A program made the translations under genes and the position numbers. Source: Paragorgia papillata (taxonomy: Eukaryota; Cnidaria; Anthozoa; Scleralcyonacea; Coralliidae). From it: a DNA stretch of 64,000 bases. Of this stretch, positions 35,339 through 64,000 are shown piece after piece. The stretch lies in the NCBI GenBank assembly GCA_035771165.1, contig JAWNZC010000234.1, positions 2,386,001-2,450,000 on the forward strand, read 5' to 3'. The notes below the pieces were generated by a model. It ran no database searches, was not told the origin of the DNA, and saw only the letters and a program-made list of their open reading frames with translations. Within the stretch, counting starts at the first letter, position 1, and each line of letters begins with the position of its first letter.

Positions 35339-38300
35339 TAATAACATGATCGCCTCGGATTCTTTTGTTCTCCGAGGGAATGTAAACCTCGTATTTCCCT
35401 CATTGCTCATGCAAGAGGGAAATTTTTCCTTTGTCTTCTAATTTTCCCGTGCATGTTCCGCTTGCATATATTTTCCCTCATCAACATGCACGGGAAAATT
35501 AGATGCAACTTATCTGATCAACCGTGTAAATTTCCTGTCAGTAAGATTCTCAAAGTTTTCCTCGGCAATCATAATATTACAAACTAATACCATGACTTTT
35601 CGGGAAATTAGCGATTAAATTTCCCCTTTGCCTCGGGAAGATTTGTAAAAGTCCTTGGGCCTGCGGCCCTGGGACTTTCACAAAGCTTCCCTCCGCTGCG
35701 GGAAATTTAATCGCTAATTTCCCTCAATCTCAACCTGCTCTATCAATTTCAAAGAAAAATGACTTGCTTTGCGCTTTGAAATTCAGTGCACCGTAGCGAC
35801 GACATGTACAGATGCACATTGATAACTATTTTAAGCCAACATAACTTGCTAGGCCTCAGTATACATGCATCGAATGTGTGGCATTTTTGTTATTTGTTTC
35901 ATTGCTCCTTTGTTTTATTATTTTTTCGGTTTTTGAAAACCGTTTTGTTAACTACTTGTTTGTTAACTACTTGTTGGTTAAAGTGCCTATCTCATGGTTG
36001 GGGATTTTACATATTTAGGATATTTTGAACATTTTAAGAAGATTTGTAATATATCTTCTTTTCCTAAAATTTCATCTTCATGGACTTTTTTGCTGTTAAA
36101 GTTGGCGATTTTGACGATGGCCGTGGAAATTTTTTTACTGGGTTCTAGTCGCCGGAAGTGACGTAGAAGCAGGGAGACCCTCTCAGACAGTAACAGTGTT
36201 TACATCGGGAGTTTACGGTTCATCTTGGATTTTCTTGGCTTTATTCAGGTTATTTTGTCGGAAATTCTTTTAAAAACAATGCCAAACAAGTGCGTAGTGT
36301 TTTTACTCTCGAATGAACCCAATTGATATGCAAGAATAGCGCTGTATGCCATTCTTTTTTTTTTGCGACAATAACGATGTACAATCCCGACTCACGGGAG
36401 GCGAATAAAAGAAGGATAGCTTCGGGTGAAAGGAACGCCGAATTGTCAAGGATAAAGGTGTGAAATGAACGCCGACATCTACTTCTGTGACCTGTTCGTC
36501 GTTCGAAGTAGTTTCAACGGGAATATTTGGTACTAAGACGATTCACAGCAGTTTATCACGAGGAAAACCCGTCGGTGTGGTGATTACAAAACGACAACAA
36601 TAGAGCGTGGGAAAGTGACAAGAACTTGTGCATGTCATCAGTCTCATATTTCTTTTTATCGAAGTATTGTTTGCGTTCGATCTTTGATCAAGAATATATC
36701 GAAATATACTTGACTTGGTAATGTCGTCTACCTCTGGTTCTAACACTGATAGCTAAAATGACTAGACTAGGATGTAAACATTCCAGGATACGTAATCGAG
36801 ATCGAAGACGAAGTAAAACTGTCTTCCAGTGCAGTGCGGCCATACCTGAAGACGAATCATCTGAATGCATTGTCAAGCCGTATGAAGACGAGTCGGTTGC
36901 CGATGAAATTTGGATCGTAAATCATAATGAGCAAATGCGACCTGAAAAAGGTCTTTAGTACGACGGCTACAAATTCACTTTTGAGGGGCACGATAAGGTA
37001 AATGATTGGTAAGTTTTATTGAAAGTTGCTTTTATCAGTGAATTTATGTTTACGTTTTATCTGCAATGTTGTTTTCACACATTTGCTAAAACAAAATTGT
37101 ATGCTGTCAAAGCCATATGCATGATTCGCATGTTTAATTCTATTCGATATTACTCTGACACTGAACTGCTTAATGCGAATGCGAAGGAATGTCAGTAAAT
37201 CAAAGCTTGCATTGAAATGGTTTATAATAACAGTGACCAAGTTCTTTACACTTGTTTGCCTGGAAATGTGGTCACTGCGTCTAGCGGGACACTTACATCG
37301 AAAAATTGACAAGATAAAGTATCAAATAAAAGATCAGTGCAGAAAACAGGTAGGAACTGTCTGTTGATTATAGATTAATGGAATACTTGCATCCACTTTT
37401 GAAATTTGAACTTGCAGGCGAGAGTAACATACGGAGTCAATTTCTTCAAGTTTGAAGATGAAATCGCACAATTGTTGTTGTTTATCGAATTGGACGAGCA
37501 CTGAATTGTGGCAATTTTGAAGAACGAAGCAATTCTATTAGCCTTTGTGAATTGTGCGCAGCTGGCTTATTCGCAAGTGGAAATCGGAAAGCGAACGGGT
37601 ATTCTATTAATCAATACTGACAGTATCTACCTGCTTTCTACATCTTCTATTTTATACTTTGCGTCGTCAATTCTTCGATATTTGCAGCCCGCTAGACGCA
37701 GTGACCAGATCAGTATAACAAATATAAACATGCGAATCATTTGGCTTTGACAGCATACAATTTTGTTTTAGCAAATATGGCCAATTGCAAATATGGCATG
37801 CCAGTATACAACATTCGATAAAACGTAAACATAAATTCACTGATAAAGCAAACTTTCATAACTTACAAATCGTTCACCTTATTGTGCCCCGCAAAGCGAA
37901 TTTATAGCCATCGTAGAAGATATTTTTCAAGTCGCATTTGATCCTAAGCTCGTCTTCATACGGCTTGACAATGCATTCTGATGATTCGTCTTCAGGTATA
38001 AATGGCCTAGACAGTTTTACTTCGTCTTCGATCTCGATTACGTATCCCGGAATGTTTACCACCTAGTTAGTCATTTTGGCTATCAGCATTAGAACCAGAG
38101 GTAGGCGACATTACCAAGTCATTTCGATATATTCTTGATCGAAGATCGAATTCGATAAAAAGAAATATGAGACTGATGACATGCACAAGTTCTTGTCACT
38201 TTCCCACGCTCTATTGTTGTCGTTTTGTAATCGCCAGACCGACGGGTTTTCCTCGTGATAAACTGCTGTGAATCGTCTTAGTACCAAATATTCCCGTTGA

Positions 38301-41300
38301 AACTACTTCGAACGACGAACAGGTCACAGAAGTAGATGTCGGCGTTCATTTCACACCTTTATCCTTGACAATTCGGCGTTCCTTTCACACCGAAGCTATC
38401 CTTCTTTTATTCGCCTCCCGTGAGTCGGGATTGTACATCGTTATTGTCGCAAAAAAAGAATGGCATACAGCGCTATTCTTGCATATCAATTGGGTTCATT
38501 CGAGAGTAAAAACACTACGCACTTGTTTGGCATAGTTTTTAAAAGAATTTCCAACAAAATAACCTGAATAAAGCCAAGAAAATCCAAGATGAACCGTAAA
38601 CTCCCGATGTAAACACTGTTACTGTCTGAGAGGGTCTCCCTGCTTCTACGTCACTTCCGGCGACTAGAACCCAGTAAAAAAATTTCACGGCCATCGTCAA
38701 AATCGCCAACTTTAACAGCAAAAAAGTCCATGAAGATGAAATTTTAGGAAAAGAAGATATATTACAAATCTTCTTAAAATGTTCAAAATATCCTAAATAT
38801 GTAAAATCCCCAACCATGAGATAGGCACTTTAACTACTTGTTGGTTCTACTAGTTACTGTTATCAGTGTTTTAGAATTGAAAAAAGGACATTTGACCACA
38901 CCCAAGGCCCATTGTTGGCATCACTCTATTATGCGGCCACAAAGCCATTCCCTGAAGGTGGCCACTTAATAGAGGTTTGACTGTACTTCCGCTGACAAAT
39001 AGCACGTTAGATGTAAATATGTCACTCGATAAATTAAAAAGTCATTCACTTTCACGTGTTGAGAGAAAAATACATCAAGGTGTCCATTGTAACGAGAGTA
39101 GAACAATAAAAATGTTTGTTGGGGACCACATGAAGTGTCTGCAATTCCATAATAGCGAGAGTTATTTCAATACATTTCATAGTATAGTTTCGGCCAGTCT
39201 GTAATAGCGGGGTGTCCGTAATAGTGGGGTGTCCGCAAGGTGACTTGAGAGTTGACTGTACTTGTATATTATATACCGGTATATATACAAATTAATATAT
39301 AAAATGAATAAACAAACTCATAATCAAACTCAAACCTTCTTGGGCTTTTGAAACACTGGCTGCATATCTCCAAACAGATCCATTTCATCCTTGTTTTGTT
39401 CTGAATTGGGTGTGGAAGGTTCTACCTTTATGCTAATTAGACCACCATCACTCTGACCCCACTCATCCCAAGGAGCTAAATCTTCTCCCTAAATAAAAAA
39501 AAAAGGTTTTAATGAGATCTTTATGTCTGGAACAGGGTCTGGTTTTTAATGATGCCAGGTATGTAGTTAATGGCATACAGTAGGAAACAATTTTCTTTCT
39601 TCTACTCTGGAATACAGTAAGCTTGGGCAGTTTTGATTGAAATAAAAACCGCCAAACCGTCTGACTCTAAACCGGTTAAACCGTAAAACCAGTTTTTCAA
39701 AATTTCAGAAACTAACGCAATTTCAGTATTGAACTAATTGAAGGAACGCAATTTCAAATTTTTAATAGCGCTGGACGTCATAATTTGGCTGTATAATGAT
39801 AAATGAGAGTACTGCATAAATCATGGCAAAATATTGAACAAAAAACAAACATTCAGCGAAAACGTTTGCTATAGCTTTAATTTTATTTTGCTTTTCTCAT
39901 CTTTAAATAGTAACAATTTTAATCACTAAATTAAATTATACACTGTAACATCGTAATAAATAATGACAGTTTTTTTGTTTTTCTAAAACCTAAACCAAAA
40001 AAACCAGTAATAAAACCAATAATAAAACCAAAAAAAACCTGGTAAACCAGTAAACCGTCCAACCTTAGAATACGGTATCATTTTCCCCCATTTTGTCTGG
40101 AACAGGGTTGCCAATATTCAATTCCTTAGTCTAGTGGAATAGGGTCAGGGTTTCAGACACTCAGCAGTAGTGAGTACCCTTCTACGGCGAATCCAAGACA
40201 AAGTTTATCCCCCATGCAGGCCCCCACACCTTGGTACTGTAGGCTCTGTGCTCTTACTCTTTTGATAGTGTTTTAAATGGTTACTTTTAATTCTGTTTTT
40301 AATTCTATTAAAGTTAATTTAAAGGGTACAGTAAGTGCAATAAAAAATACAAGTACTGTACACATTTTTGAAGTTCTGATGGTAATCAAAGTAAACAAAA
40401 CAACTCTTGTGCCAAACAACATCACTAATTTTGACAAAAGACAATCTTGCCATTCACCATCTTGTTGTAATTAGATGTTGCCTAATTAACTGACATCACA
40501 AGCTAAACATGATGAAACTTATTCTTTTGGCAGCTGAATTTCTGTGGTATGCTTTTAAGACTTTTAAAGTGTTGTGGTTTAATCCAATCTCGTTCCCACA
40601 GCCCATGTTCCCCACCCAGGAAATGAGAGACTCTGGGTCAGTGGGATAATCTGTTTCAAATTACAGGATTCTTGTTATTCCGGTTGAGGTACACATGCAT
40701 AAATATCTGAGCGGAATCTGGATAGCATGTTCTCCTTGTTTGACTTTTCCCCAAAAAAGTCAATGGGGTTGCTGGCGAAGCTCGAATTACAGCATCTACA
40801 CACATACGGCGAAGATATCGATCGCAGCAACATCTTCACTGGAGTCTTGTCATCCAACATCTTTGTTATTTTGGTTTTATTAATTCTACTTCCGGTCACT
40901 TCAGACCAACTCATGCTCACTATTCAGCCAATAATGTAACGATTTGAAACAGATTATCCCAGAGTCTCTTGTTTCCCAGGTTGGGAACGTGGGCCCTGGG
41001 AATGAGATTGGGTTTAATCAAGCATGAAAATCATCTACAAAAAATGAGTTTCAGACTTATATATGTGAAAGTATGGCTAACTATTAAGTTTTCACTTTAC
41101 CCAGCTTGTGATGTCACATGCATATGAAAAATGTATCCAAGATGGCAGAAACTGATTCTGATTAGCAACTTTAAAAGTGCAATTAAGTTGTTTTATTGGA
41201 ATACTTTGGATCTAAATAACACACTAGATTGTACATGTATCTTCATGTCATTGGTTTGGTTTTCAAATTTTTTGTTTTTGTTGCCCATGTACCCTTTAAC

Positions 41301-42151
41301 TTATGACGGAGGAAGACTGGTTGACACTTGACATCACAACATGACATATTAGGGCTGTTTAAACAAGAGAAAATAAGTCATGACTTAATTAAGATGTGTC
41401 TTACTTTAAGTCACAAACACACTCGATCAATTGATCAATGGTCAATTTGACATTGTTTGTGATCTCACAAATAAAATAAGAACATGGTTTAAAGCTACTG
41501 TATTCCAAAATAAGTTGCGACTTATTAGAAAAATAATTGACCATTTATACGAGTGGGTTCATATTTTCTCCCATTTAAATGGCCCTAATAATGGAGATTA
41601 TATGATGTCAGACTCACCAAGTCATCAAAATGACTGAAATATTGGACCGAAATATTTCAAAAATATGTGACACACTGTGAGAAAATGAGATTTTAGACCG
41701 TTTATATTCGCTTAAAAGTGCCCTCAAAATGGAAGAAATGGCATTTCAAATTTCAAAAATTTCCCGGAGGTGCATGCCCCCACGGCCCCCAGAACACGTT
41801 CTCTAGTAAGTCTAATCCTAGTCACCTATAGAATTGTGTCGTCACTTTTGCAAGACTTCTTCTGTGCCCCTATGGCACATTTCTCCTTAATTTGGCCCTG
41901 TGTACACTGTGTCATGCATCTACTTTCTAATCCTCATCTAACACGTCATTGATTAAATATCAGTATTGATATTGTTTAATGTGCGTACCGCACAATATTA
42001 CCTCGGGGTTTTGGCTCGATCGCTGAACTGATACCCTATTTACCAACGTCACGTTTTCATCTTCATCTTTTGTCTTTTTCCGTCGACAAATGCACCTTTT
42101 AATAAGGTTTAAAAGAACAAATAACCAGGAAAACAACTGTCGAAACCTCAT
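31534..42151 (-). CDS. EBAG9-like: EBAG9/RCAS1-like Golgi membrane protein gene (4 exons, complete)
   Basis: Minus-strand exons are 42151-42002, 39488-39336, 33480-33391 and 31743-31534 (stop TAA 31534-31536), each a multiple of 3 bp with GT/AG borders, giving 200 aa; human EBAG9 has 213. The N-terminus has a short hydrophobic anchor (LFSWLFVLLNLIKRCICRRKK) as in the Golgi-targeting N-terminus. Exon 2 carries the PWDEWG segment, exon 3 ILLKNRAPE, and exon 4 the C-terminal coiled coil (WTEDNDAWNEI, EKRMAERERRALEQQKKKEE) ending GVKIS. In vertebrates EBAG9 modulates vesicle traffic and secretion from the Golgi. Intron 3 is almost wholly a minisatellite; intron 2 carries a tRNA-like sequence and a 2.85 kb inverted duplication; intron 1 has MITEs. 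Confidence 0.93.
31770..33370. repeat. 10- to 11-bp purine-rich minisatellite filling EBAG9 intron 3
   Basis: About 1.6 kb of units such as AAGGAGGTGC and AAGAAGGTAC, with higher-order blocks (for example copies of TGCAAGTATACTGTGCAAGG about 150 bp apart). The plus strand is strongly purine-biased. Six long ORFs on both strands are by-products. It lies 27 bp beyond exon 4 and 21 bp short of exon 3. Confidence 0.93.
33631..33695 (-). repeat. tRNA-like sequence (pseudo-tRNA or SINE head)
   Basis: The minus strand reads TAGCTCAGTGGTTAGAGTG (good A box), then after about 20 nt AGATTCAAACTCTG, a degenerate B box. A full cloverleaf is not convincing, so it is better read as a SINE head or tRNA pseudogene in EBAG9 intron 2. 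Confidence 0.55.
33914..34139. repeat. Foldback MITE
   Basis: GTTACAGTGATTTGCAACTC at the left, then ATCTTTGGAAGTTC, pairs with GAACTTCCAAAGAT and GAGTTGCAAATGACTGTAA at the right. About 226 bp, in EBAG9 intron 2. Confidence 0.65.
35293..35333. repeat. (TA)n microsatellite
   Basis: Uninterrupted TA run of about 41 bp in EBAG9 intron 2. Confidence 0.9.
35982..38829. mobile_element. 2.85 kb inverted-duplication element flanked by TTAA
   Basis: The left end AGTGCCTATCTCATGGTTGG is repeated inverted at the right end, with TTAA at 35978-35981 and 38830-38833. The two arms (about 1.3 kb each) remain alignable to near the centre at about 37.4 kb, so the element is two inverted copies of one unit. 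Both arms contain a coding-like PEDESSECIVKPYEDE stretch and an MPNKCVVF start reminiscent of THAP domains. TTAA targets are used by Kolobok/piggyBac-type elements. Neither arm has an intact transposase. It sits in EBAG9 intron 2. Confidence 0.75.
39617..40073. repeat. Dispersed repeat, family C, copy 1
   Basis: Ends GCTTGGGCAGTTTTGATT and AACCGTCCAACCTTA are terminal-inverted-like. The middle matches 47640-47982 in inverted orientation (for example GCGCTGGACGTCATAATTTG). It lies in EBAG9 intron 1. Confidence 0.7.
40584..41010. repeat. MITE family A, copy 2, with 8-bp target duplication
   Basis: TIRs start CCAATCTCGTTCCCA / CAATCTCATTCCCAGGG. GGTTTAAT flanks it at 40576-40583 and 41011-41018. 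An 8-bp duplication fits hAT-type elements. Related to 3291-3904. Confidence 0.75.
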
Positions 42152-42492
42152 TTTCGAGCGGCCATCTTGTTGCTGAATGACGAGGCATGGTTACAAAGGA
42201 AAGTACTTCTTTCCGGCCATCTATCAAACTGACATGACGTCATTTTCTCCTTTCTTTTCCTCTTTTTTTTGGAGTTAAAATTAGAATTTTTTTAGGGTCA
42301 GGGTTAGTTTTGTGTTTAGGATTAGGTTTTTGGTGGTGGGGGGAGAAGTATTTCGAAATTTGTTGATGATATTTTTTGCTAAAATGGCGTAATGTCAGTT
42401 TGAACATTAACAATGGTTTGAAACAAGTGCCGACCGGTTACAAAGCCAACATCACTTAATAAGCTGTCGTTCAGTCGTTCACTTCAACCAAG

Positions 42493-42651
42493 CGTGTGCA
42501 CCGCCCGTCAAAACATGTTCTAAATTTAAGCCAAAGTTAACCGTTTTGAAATCAACACCGTGGGATTGGCGAGACGTGATTGGCTAAGGGCACATTCATG
42601 TGATTGACGTTGACATAAAACATGTTTTGACGGGCGGTGTACACGCTTTAA
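42493..42651. repeat. Foldback MITE
   Basis: GCACCGCCCGTCAAAACATG and CATGTTTTGACGGGCGGTGT are inverted. About 160 bp, upstream of both EBAG9 and KIF13 starts. Confidence 0.7.
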
Positions 42652-42773
42652 TAGGTGCCAACGACTGTAATATTAGAAAAAAGCGCGCGAAATGGTACTG
42701 TGTATAAATCAACTGAACATGTCGGTTGTCCTCGCACTTAGAATTCAAGATTTAATATCTTGAATTGTCAAAT

Positions 42774-43022
42774 TAAAGCCTAGTTCTCACTTGTCGTAAG
42801 AATCGGGGATTTTCCCTGTCCCCTTCACAGACTCGTCGGCGACCGTCTGGGGTGCGTTTTCGAATATTCCGATTCTTGCGATGCTTCCGCGATCAGATAG
42901 GCGACTGTCTGGAACGTTAATACTTCAACCATTTTCACACTTGTCGTAACAATCCCAGACGATCGGGGAAAGGAAAAATCCCCGATTTACGATTCTTACG
43001 ACAAGACGACAAGTGAGGCTTT
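42774..43022. repeat. Foldback MITE
   Basis: TAAAGCCTAGTTCTCACTTG, then TCGTAAGAATCGGGGATTTT, pairs with the right end AATCCCCGAT...CGACAAGTGAGGCTTTA. About 250 bp. Confidence 0.65.
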
Positions 43023-43389
43023 ATAAGTGTCTAGAATTCAGGATTATCCTGAAGCCTAAGGGATCGGAGGTGATACTTTCATCCCGGAGGGTTGTGGTTA
43101 GGTTTAGAGTCAGTAGTGGGGAATGTGGTTAGATTTAGGGTTGCGGGGTGGTGGGGGGGGGGGGGGGGGGGGGTTGTGGTTAGGTTTAGGGTCAGGTTTA
43201 TAGTGGTGGGGTCGGGGTTGGGGTCTTGGGTTTGGATTTAATTTCTTTAATATTCAGGATTATCCTGAATTCTAGACCATTTCACAATTCAGGATAATCC
43301 TGAATTCTAGATGAGAGCCTGGGTCTGCATGCTGGTATACGTAAAATGGTGCTATAAGTAATGGTACTGTGTAAAATGTGTACTCAGTG

Positions 43390-43773
43390 GCGGATCAAGG
43401 GGAGGGCATTTTGGGCAAGTGCCAGGGGCCCCGCGCTTTCGGAGGGCCCCGCAGATTTTTGGTAGCCTTTTGGTTTTAATTTAATTAAGTTTTATCGTAC
43501 ATTACAACTTATAAGAAGAGCAAAAATATTTCAGAATCACTCCAAAACCTATTGCTATAAGAAACTTGTAAATCTATTTAATTTTCAATCCAAAGTTTAA
43601 AATCATTGTTTGTAAATATCTTAGAAATAGAACCAGGGTTCCAGAAATGCATATTTTTTGGTTAATTTTCTCCGATTTTTCTAGTCTCTTTCTGACTTCG
43701 GGGAGGGGGGGGGGAGATGTGAGTCAGCTACTAATGTGCCAGGGGCTCCGCTAAAGCTTCATCCGCCCCTGTG
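43390..43773. repeat. MITE family D, copy 1
   Basis: Begins CAGTGGCGGATCAAGGGG and ends ATCCGCCCCTGTG. A direct-orientation copy is at 61025-61382 sharing GGGCAAGTGCCAGGG and TTAATTTTCTCCGATTTTTC. Includes a G-run near 43702. Confidence 0.7.
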
Positions 43774-44190
43774 TGTACTGTGAAAAGTACTGTGTACTTT
43801 GAGAAACGGTACTGTGTGAAATGCTACTTTGCGAAATTAAATGCATGGTATATATACTTTGAAAAATGGTGAGAAATACAGTTGGTAAAATGGCACACAT
43901 TGCAAACTAGTGCATTGCAAAATAGTAAATGGCGAAATGGTACTTCGCAAAATGGTACTTTTCAAAATGGTACTTTTGAGAAATGGTACTTTAAATTGGT
44001 AATTTGCGAAATGCTGCATGCATGCTTGTAACATGGTAATTTACGAAATTGTACTTTGTAAAATCGTACATTTTTAACATTTGTAATTTTGTATAATGGT
44101 ACATGTTCCGATTTGTTCCATTTTGTTCATTTTATTCTATTATTCTATTTTATTCCATCCCTTTCTGTTTCGTTCTGAATATTCCACTCA

Positions 44191-44530
44191 TTTAAAGGTG
44201 CTGTCCAGTCCGTTCTGCGCAGCATCCGCATCTTTGTTCGAGATTGTGTTGGACCCTCAAACATGACATTCGCAGATAATTACATGAAGTACTCAGCTCA
44301 GTGTAAACCGTTAGAAGCGACATGGCAGAAAACCACGCGATTCCGGTGAGCTGGATATCTCTTCGGATTTCTTCTATTTCTTCTGAAAATGTTTTGTTTT
44401 GGGTACAAGTAATGAAGAGGAAGCAAGAAAAGCTTACAATCTTCAATAAGGTATCAGTAAATATTTTTATAAACGAAGAAGTAAACATTAGTTTCGTACA
44501 TGCGCAGAACGGACTGGACAGCACCTGGAC
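44191..44530. repeat. MITE family E, copy 1
   Basis: Ends AAGGTGCTGTCCAGTCCGTT and its inverse (AACGGACTGGACAGCACCT). An inverted copy lies at 53664-53979 (AAGGTGACGTACAGTCCGTT). TTTAA borders the AAGGTG end, as in TTAA-target elements. Confidence 0.7.
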
Positions 44531-44826
44531 AGCACCAGGGTACCAGGCTACTTTATTTAATATAAGAATATAAGAGTTCCAAATGCCGGTAGGATTACAT
44601 CTCGAGTACCACCGGCGACTCCATGTTATTCTGTGTCCATGCAGTGCCTCCCGGATGTTGGTTCGCACCAACATGTCGATAAGCAATTGAATGTCGATTT
44701 CTCAAGAAAACAACCAACCATGAACATCCTGTATAAAATACCACGAACCTTACAACGAGGCTGTTTATTTGTGATGTAAAGGACGACAGAAAATCGTGTT
44801 TTTCGTCGATTTGCCGGAGGTTCAAA

Positions 44827-62523
<17,697 letters not shown>

Positions 62524-62682
62524 GTAATTTAATGTACATATTATATTACGTTACTAAACTTGATAGTCCCAGAAGAAGTGTAGTTTTTCAAAATAGGGAA
62601 CTGAAAAATATTGTACGCATGTTCTCTACTTCAACGGGTGTTACTCTAAAGTTTTCTAGACACTGGTAGTCAAAACGACAGA

Positions 62683-62740
62683 CAGACAGACAGACGGACG
62701 GACGGACGGACGGGCAGGCAGGCAGGCAGGCAGACCGACC

Positions 62741-62779
<39 letters not shown>

Positions 62780-62780
62780 G
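62683..62780. repeat. (GACA/GACG/GGCA)n microsatellite
   Basis: About 98 bp of tetranucleotides of the GACA class with GACG and GGCA blocks, in the intron after KIF13 exon 8. Confidence 0.92.
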
Positions 62781-64000
62781 GGTTTTACCAGGTTTAACAT
62801 ACATACTTGTCGTAGTTGAAAGGCTAAAACCAGTGACAATGTGAAACAGTAGTATCAGTCTTTCAAATACGACAAATATTTATGTCGCTTAAAGCTCATA
62901 AGTCCTAAAGAGCGATAACAGACAGGTTTGTACCTTATCTATGGGTATTTCTTGAAAGACGTGTAAAATCCTGCTGCATTATAAATAATATGTCTTAATA
63001 TATCGAGAATGAAAGAAGTTTCCCCCCGGAATATATTAGAATAGCACTGCGCACGCGTGGTTTTGTTTGCGACTGGCGAATAGAAACGCAAAGGAGCGGT
63101 CAATTTTCTTCTCGAAACAACGACTTTCTAGGCTTAGCTGCATGGCTAATTGAATATGGTCTGGACGAAAGGATTTATTGTCTGCCTAACGGAAGGCGCG
63201 AATAAATATTAAAAGCCTTATATTCAACTTTAATATGGTCTGGCATGTTGAGTCGCTTTGTAGAGTGGTGTTGGTTCGTGTCTGTTATATTTTACACGAG
63301 TGGCGCTCGAGCAGTTTTGCACGTCAGCTCAATAACAAATTCTGTATACTGGAGATTGTGGACTGTCTTCGCATTTTGATTTGGCGTTCAATAAAGAACT
63401 GTACGAAGAACCCTGGCCATATATAAAAGATGAATGTTTGAAATTATAAATTGTTCTATCCCTACCTGAGTGAACTCACGCGCTAGCGTGATTGGGGCAG
63501 ACGCTTCGCAAGGCTACATAACGTGAAGCTAGCAACATAATCATCAGACGATCGTAATTTGTAAAGGCAACAAAAATTTACTTATCTTTACATCCACTTG
63601 GCAGATTTTAGTCAATTTTGATCTGGATCGACCGGACGTCACACGATACGTATTAATATAAAATAGAAAGTCTTGTGATGCACCAAGCTTTTTATGCAAA
63701 AATTTCGAGGAGTTCAAAAAGTTCTTGTTGTCAACAGTTGACTGAAAACAATAGCAAAGGGCACAAAAGATATCAGTATTCATGTTTGTCGGAGTTTATA
63801 ATTTATTTCTTTTGCGTTCTTGACAAGAGAAAATGACGCTTTAAGAATCCCTCGAGATTCTATTTTGGGTTGTTTGTCTGAGTTTTGGTTTCTAATATTT
63901 TATTATTGGGCTTTGCTTTAGAAAATGGGCTGGCAGGTTGCGGGGCTGGCAGCTCTGTCCGTACACGTGGCAAAAATTGTTATTATCTTCGACTAGAAAC
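62781..64000. other. KIF13 intron sequence; no further exon found
   Basis: No motor-domain exon (for example one with the LAGSER motif) was recognised before the window ends; the next exon probably lies beyond 64000. Confidence 0.45.

Noticed and set aside
36282..36320. THAP-domain transposase in the inverted duplication
   Set aside because: Only a short MPNKCVVF start resembles THAP; stop codons follow and the rest of the zinc-binding pattern is missing.

Overview
This is repeat-dense, AT-rich metazoan nuclear DNA. Intron-containing animal genes, a BEL/Pao retrotransposon, LINE pieces, tRNA- and 5S-headed SINEs, many foldback MITEs and a complete Polinton-class element point to an invertebrate. 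An anthozoan cnidarian is my best guess from repeat style, but that is an inference.

Three host genes can be read from spliced exons. (1) A paraoxonase (PON)-like gene lies on the minus strand, six exons from 12009 down to the stop at 5320; its N-terminal exon was not found. (2) An EBAG9/RCAS1-like gene lies on the minus strand, four exons from 42151 to 31534, and appears complete (200 aa). (3) A KIF13-type kinesin-3 motor gene lies on the plus strand, starting at 44827, with eight motor-domain exons seen to 62523, and runs off the window. Their introns and flanks are packed with repeats.

The centrepiece is 14768-25851, an 11.1 kb Polinton/adintovirus-like element. It has a perfect 6-bp target-site duplication (GTGGCC), terminal inverted repeats (TIRs) of about 0.75 kb, and dense virus-style genes in two convergent blocks. 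The plus block holds a small CCGG-motif ORF, a chromodomain integrase, a penton-like minor capsid protein, a basic pX/pVI-like protein, the double-jelly-roll major capsid protein and an adenain-type protease. The minus block holds two ORFs of unnamed Polinton-associated type, a packaging ATPase with an N-terminal C2H2 finger, a GRF zinc-finger protein, and two unassigned ORFs. No DNA polymerase B gene is present. A 0.9 kb 21-bp satellite sits between the ATPase and the GRF gene. Each TIR carries an intact copy of the same 121-aa gene, whose protein has BH3-, BH1- and BH2-like motifs of the Bcl-2 family.

Layout: 1-600 BEL/Pao 3' end and a 5S-like fragment; 600-5300 foldbacks; 5.3-12 kb PON gene with LINE and SINE insertions; 12.4-13.5 kb a minisatellite that switches strand; 14.8-25.9 kb the Polinton; 26-31.1 kb foldbacks and a 17-bp minisatellite; 31.5-42.2 kb EBAG9 with a minisatellite filling its last intron and a 2.85 kb TTAA-flanked inverted duplication; 42.5-44.5 kb MITEs; 44.8 kb to the end KIF13, with huge microsatellites and a 1.9 kb foldback that split a purine-rich minisatellite.
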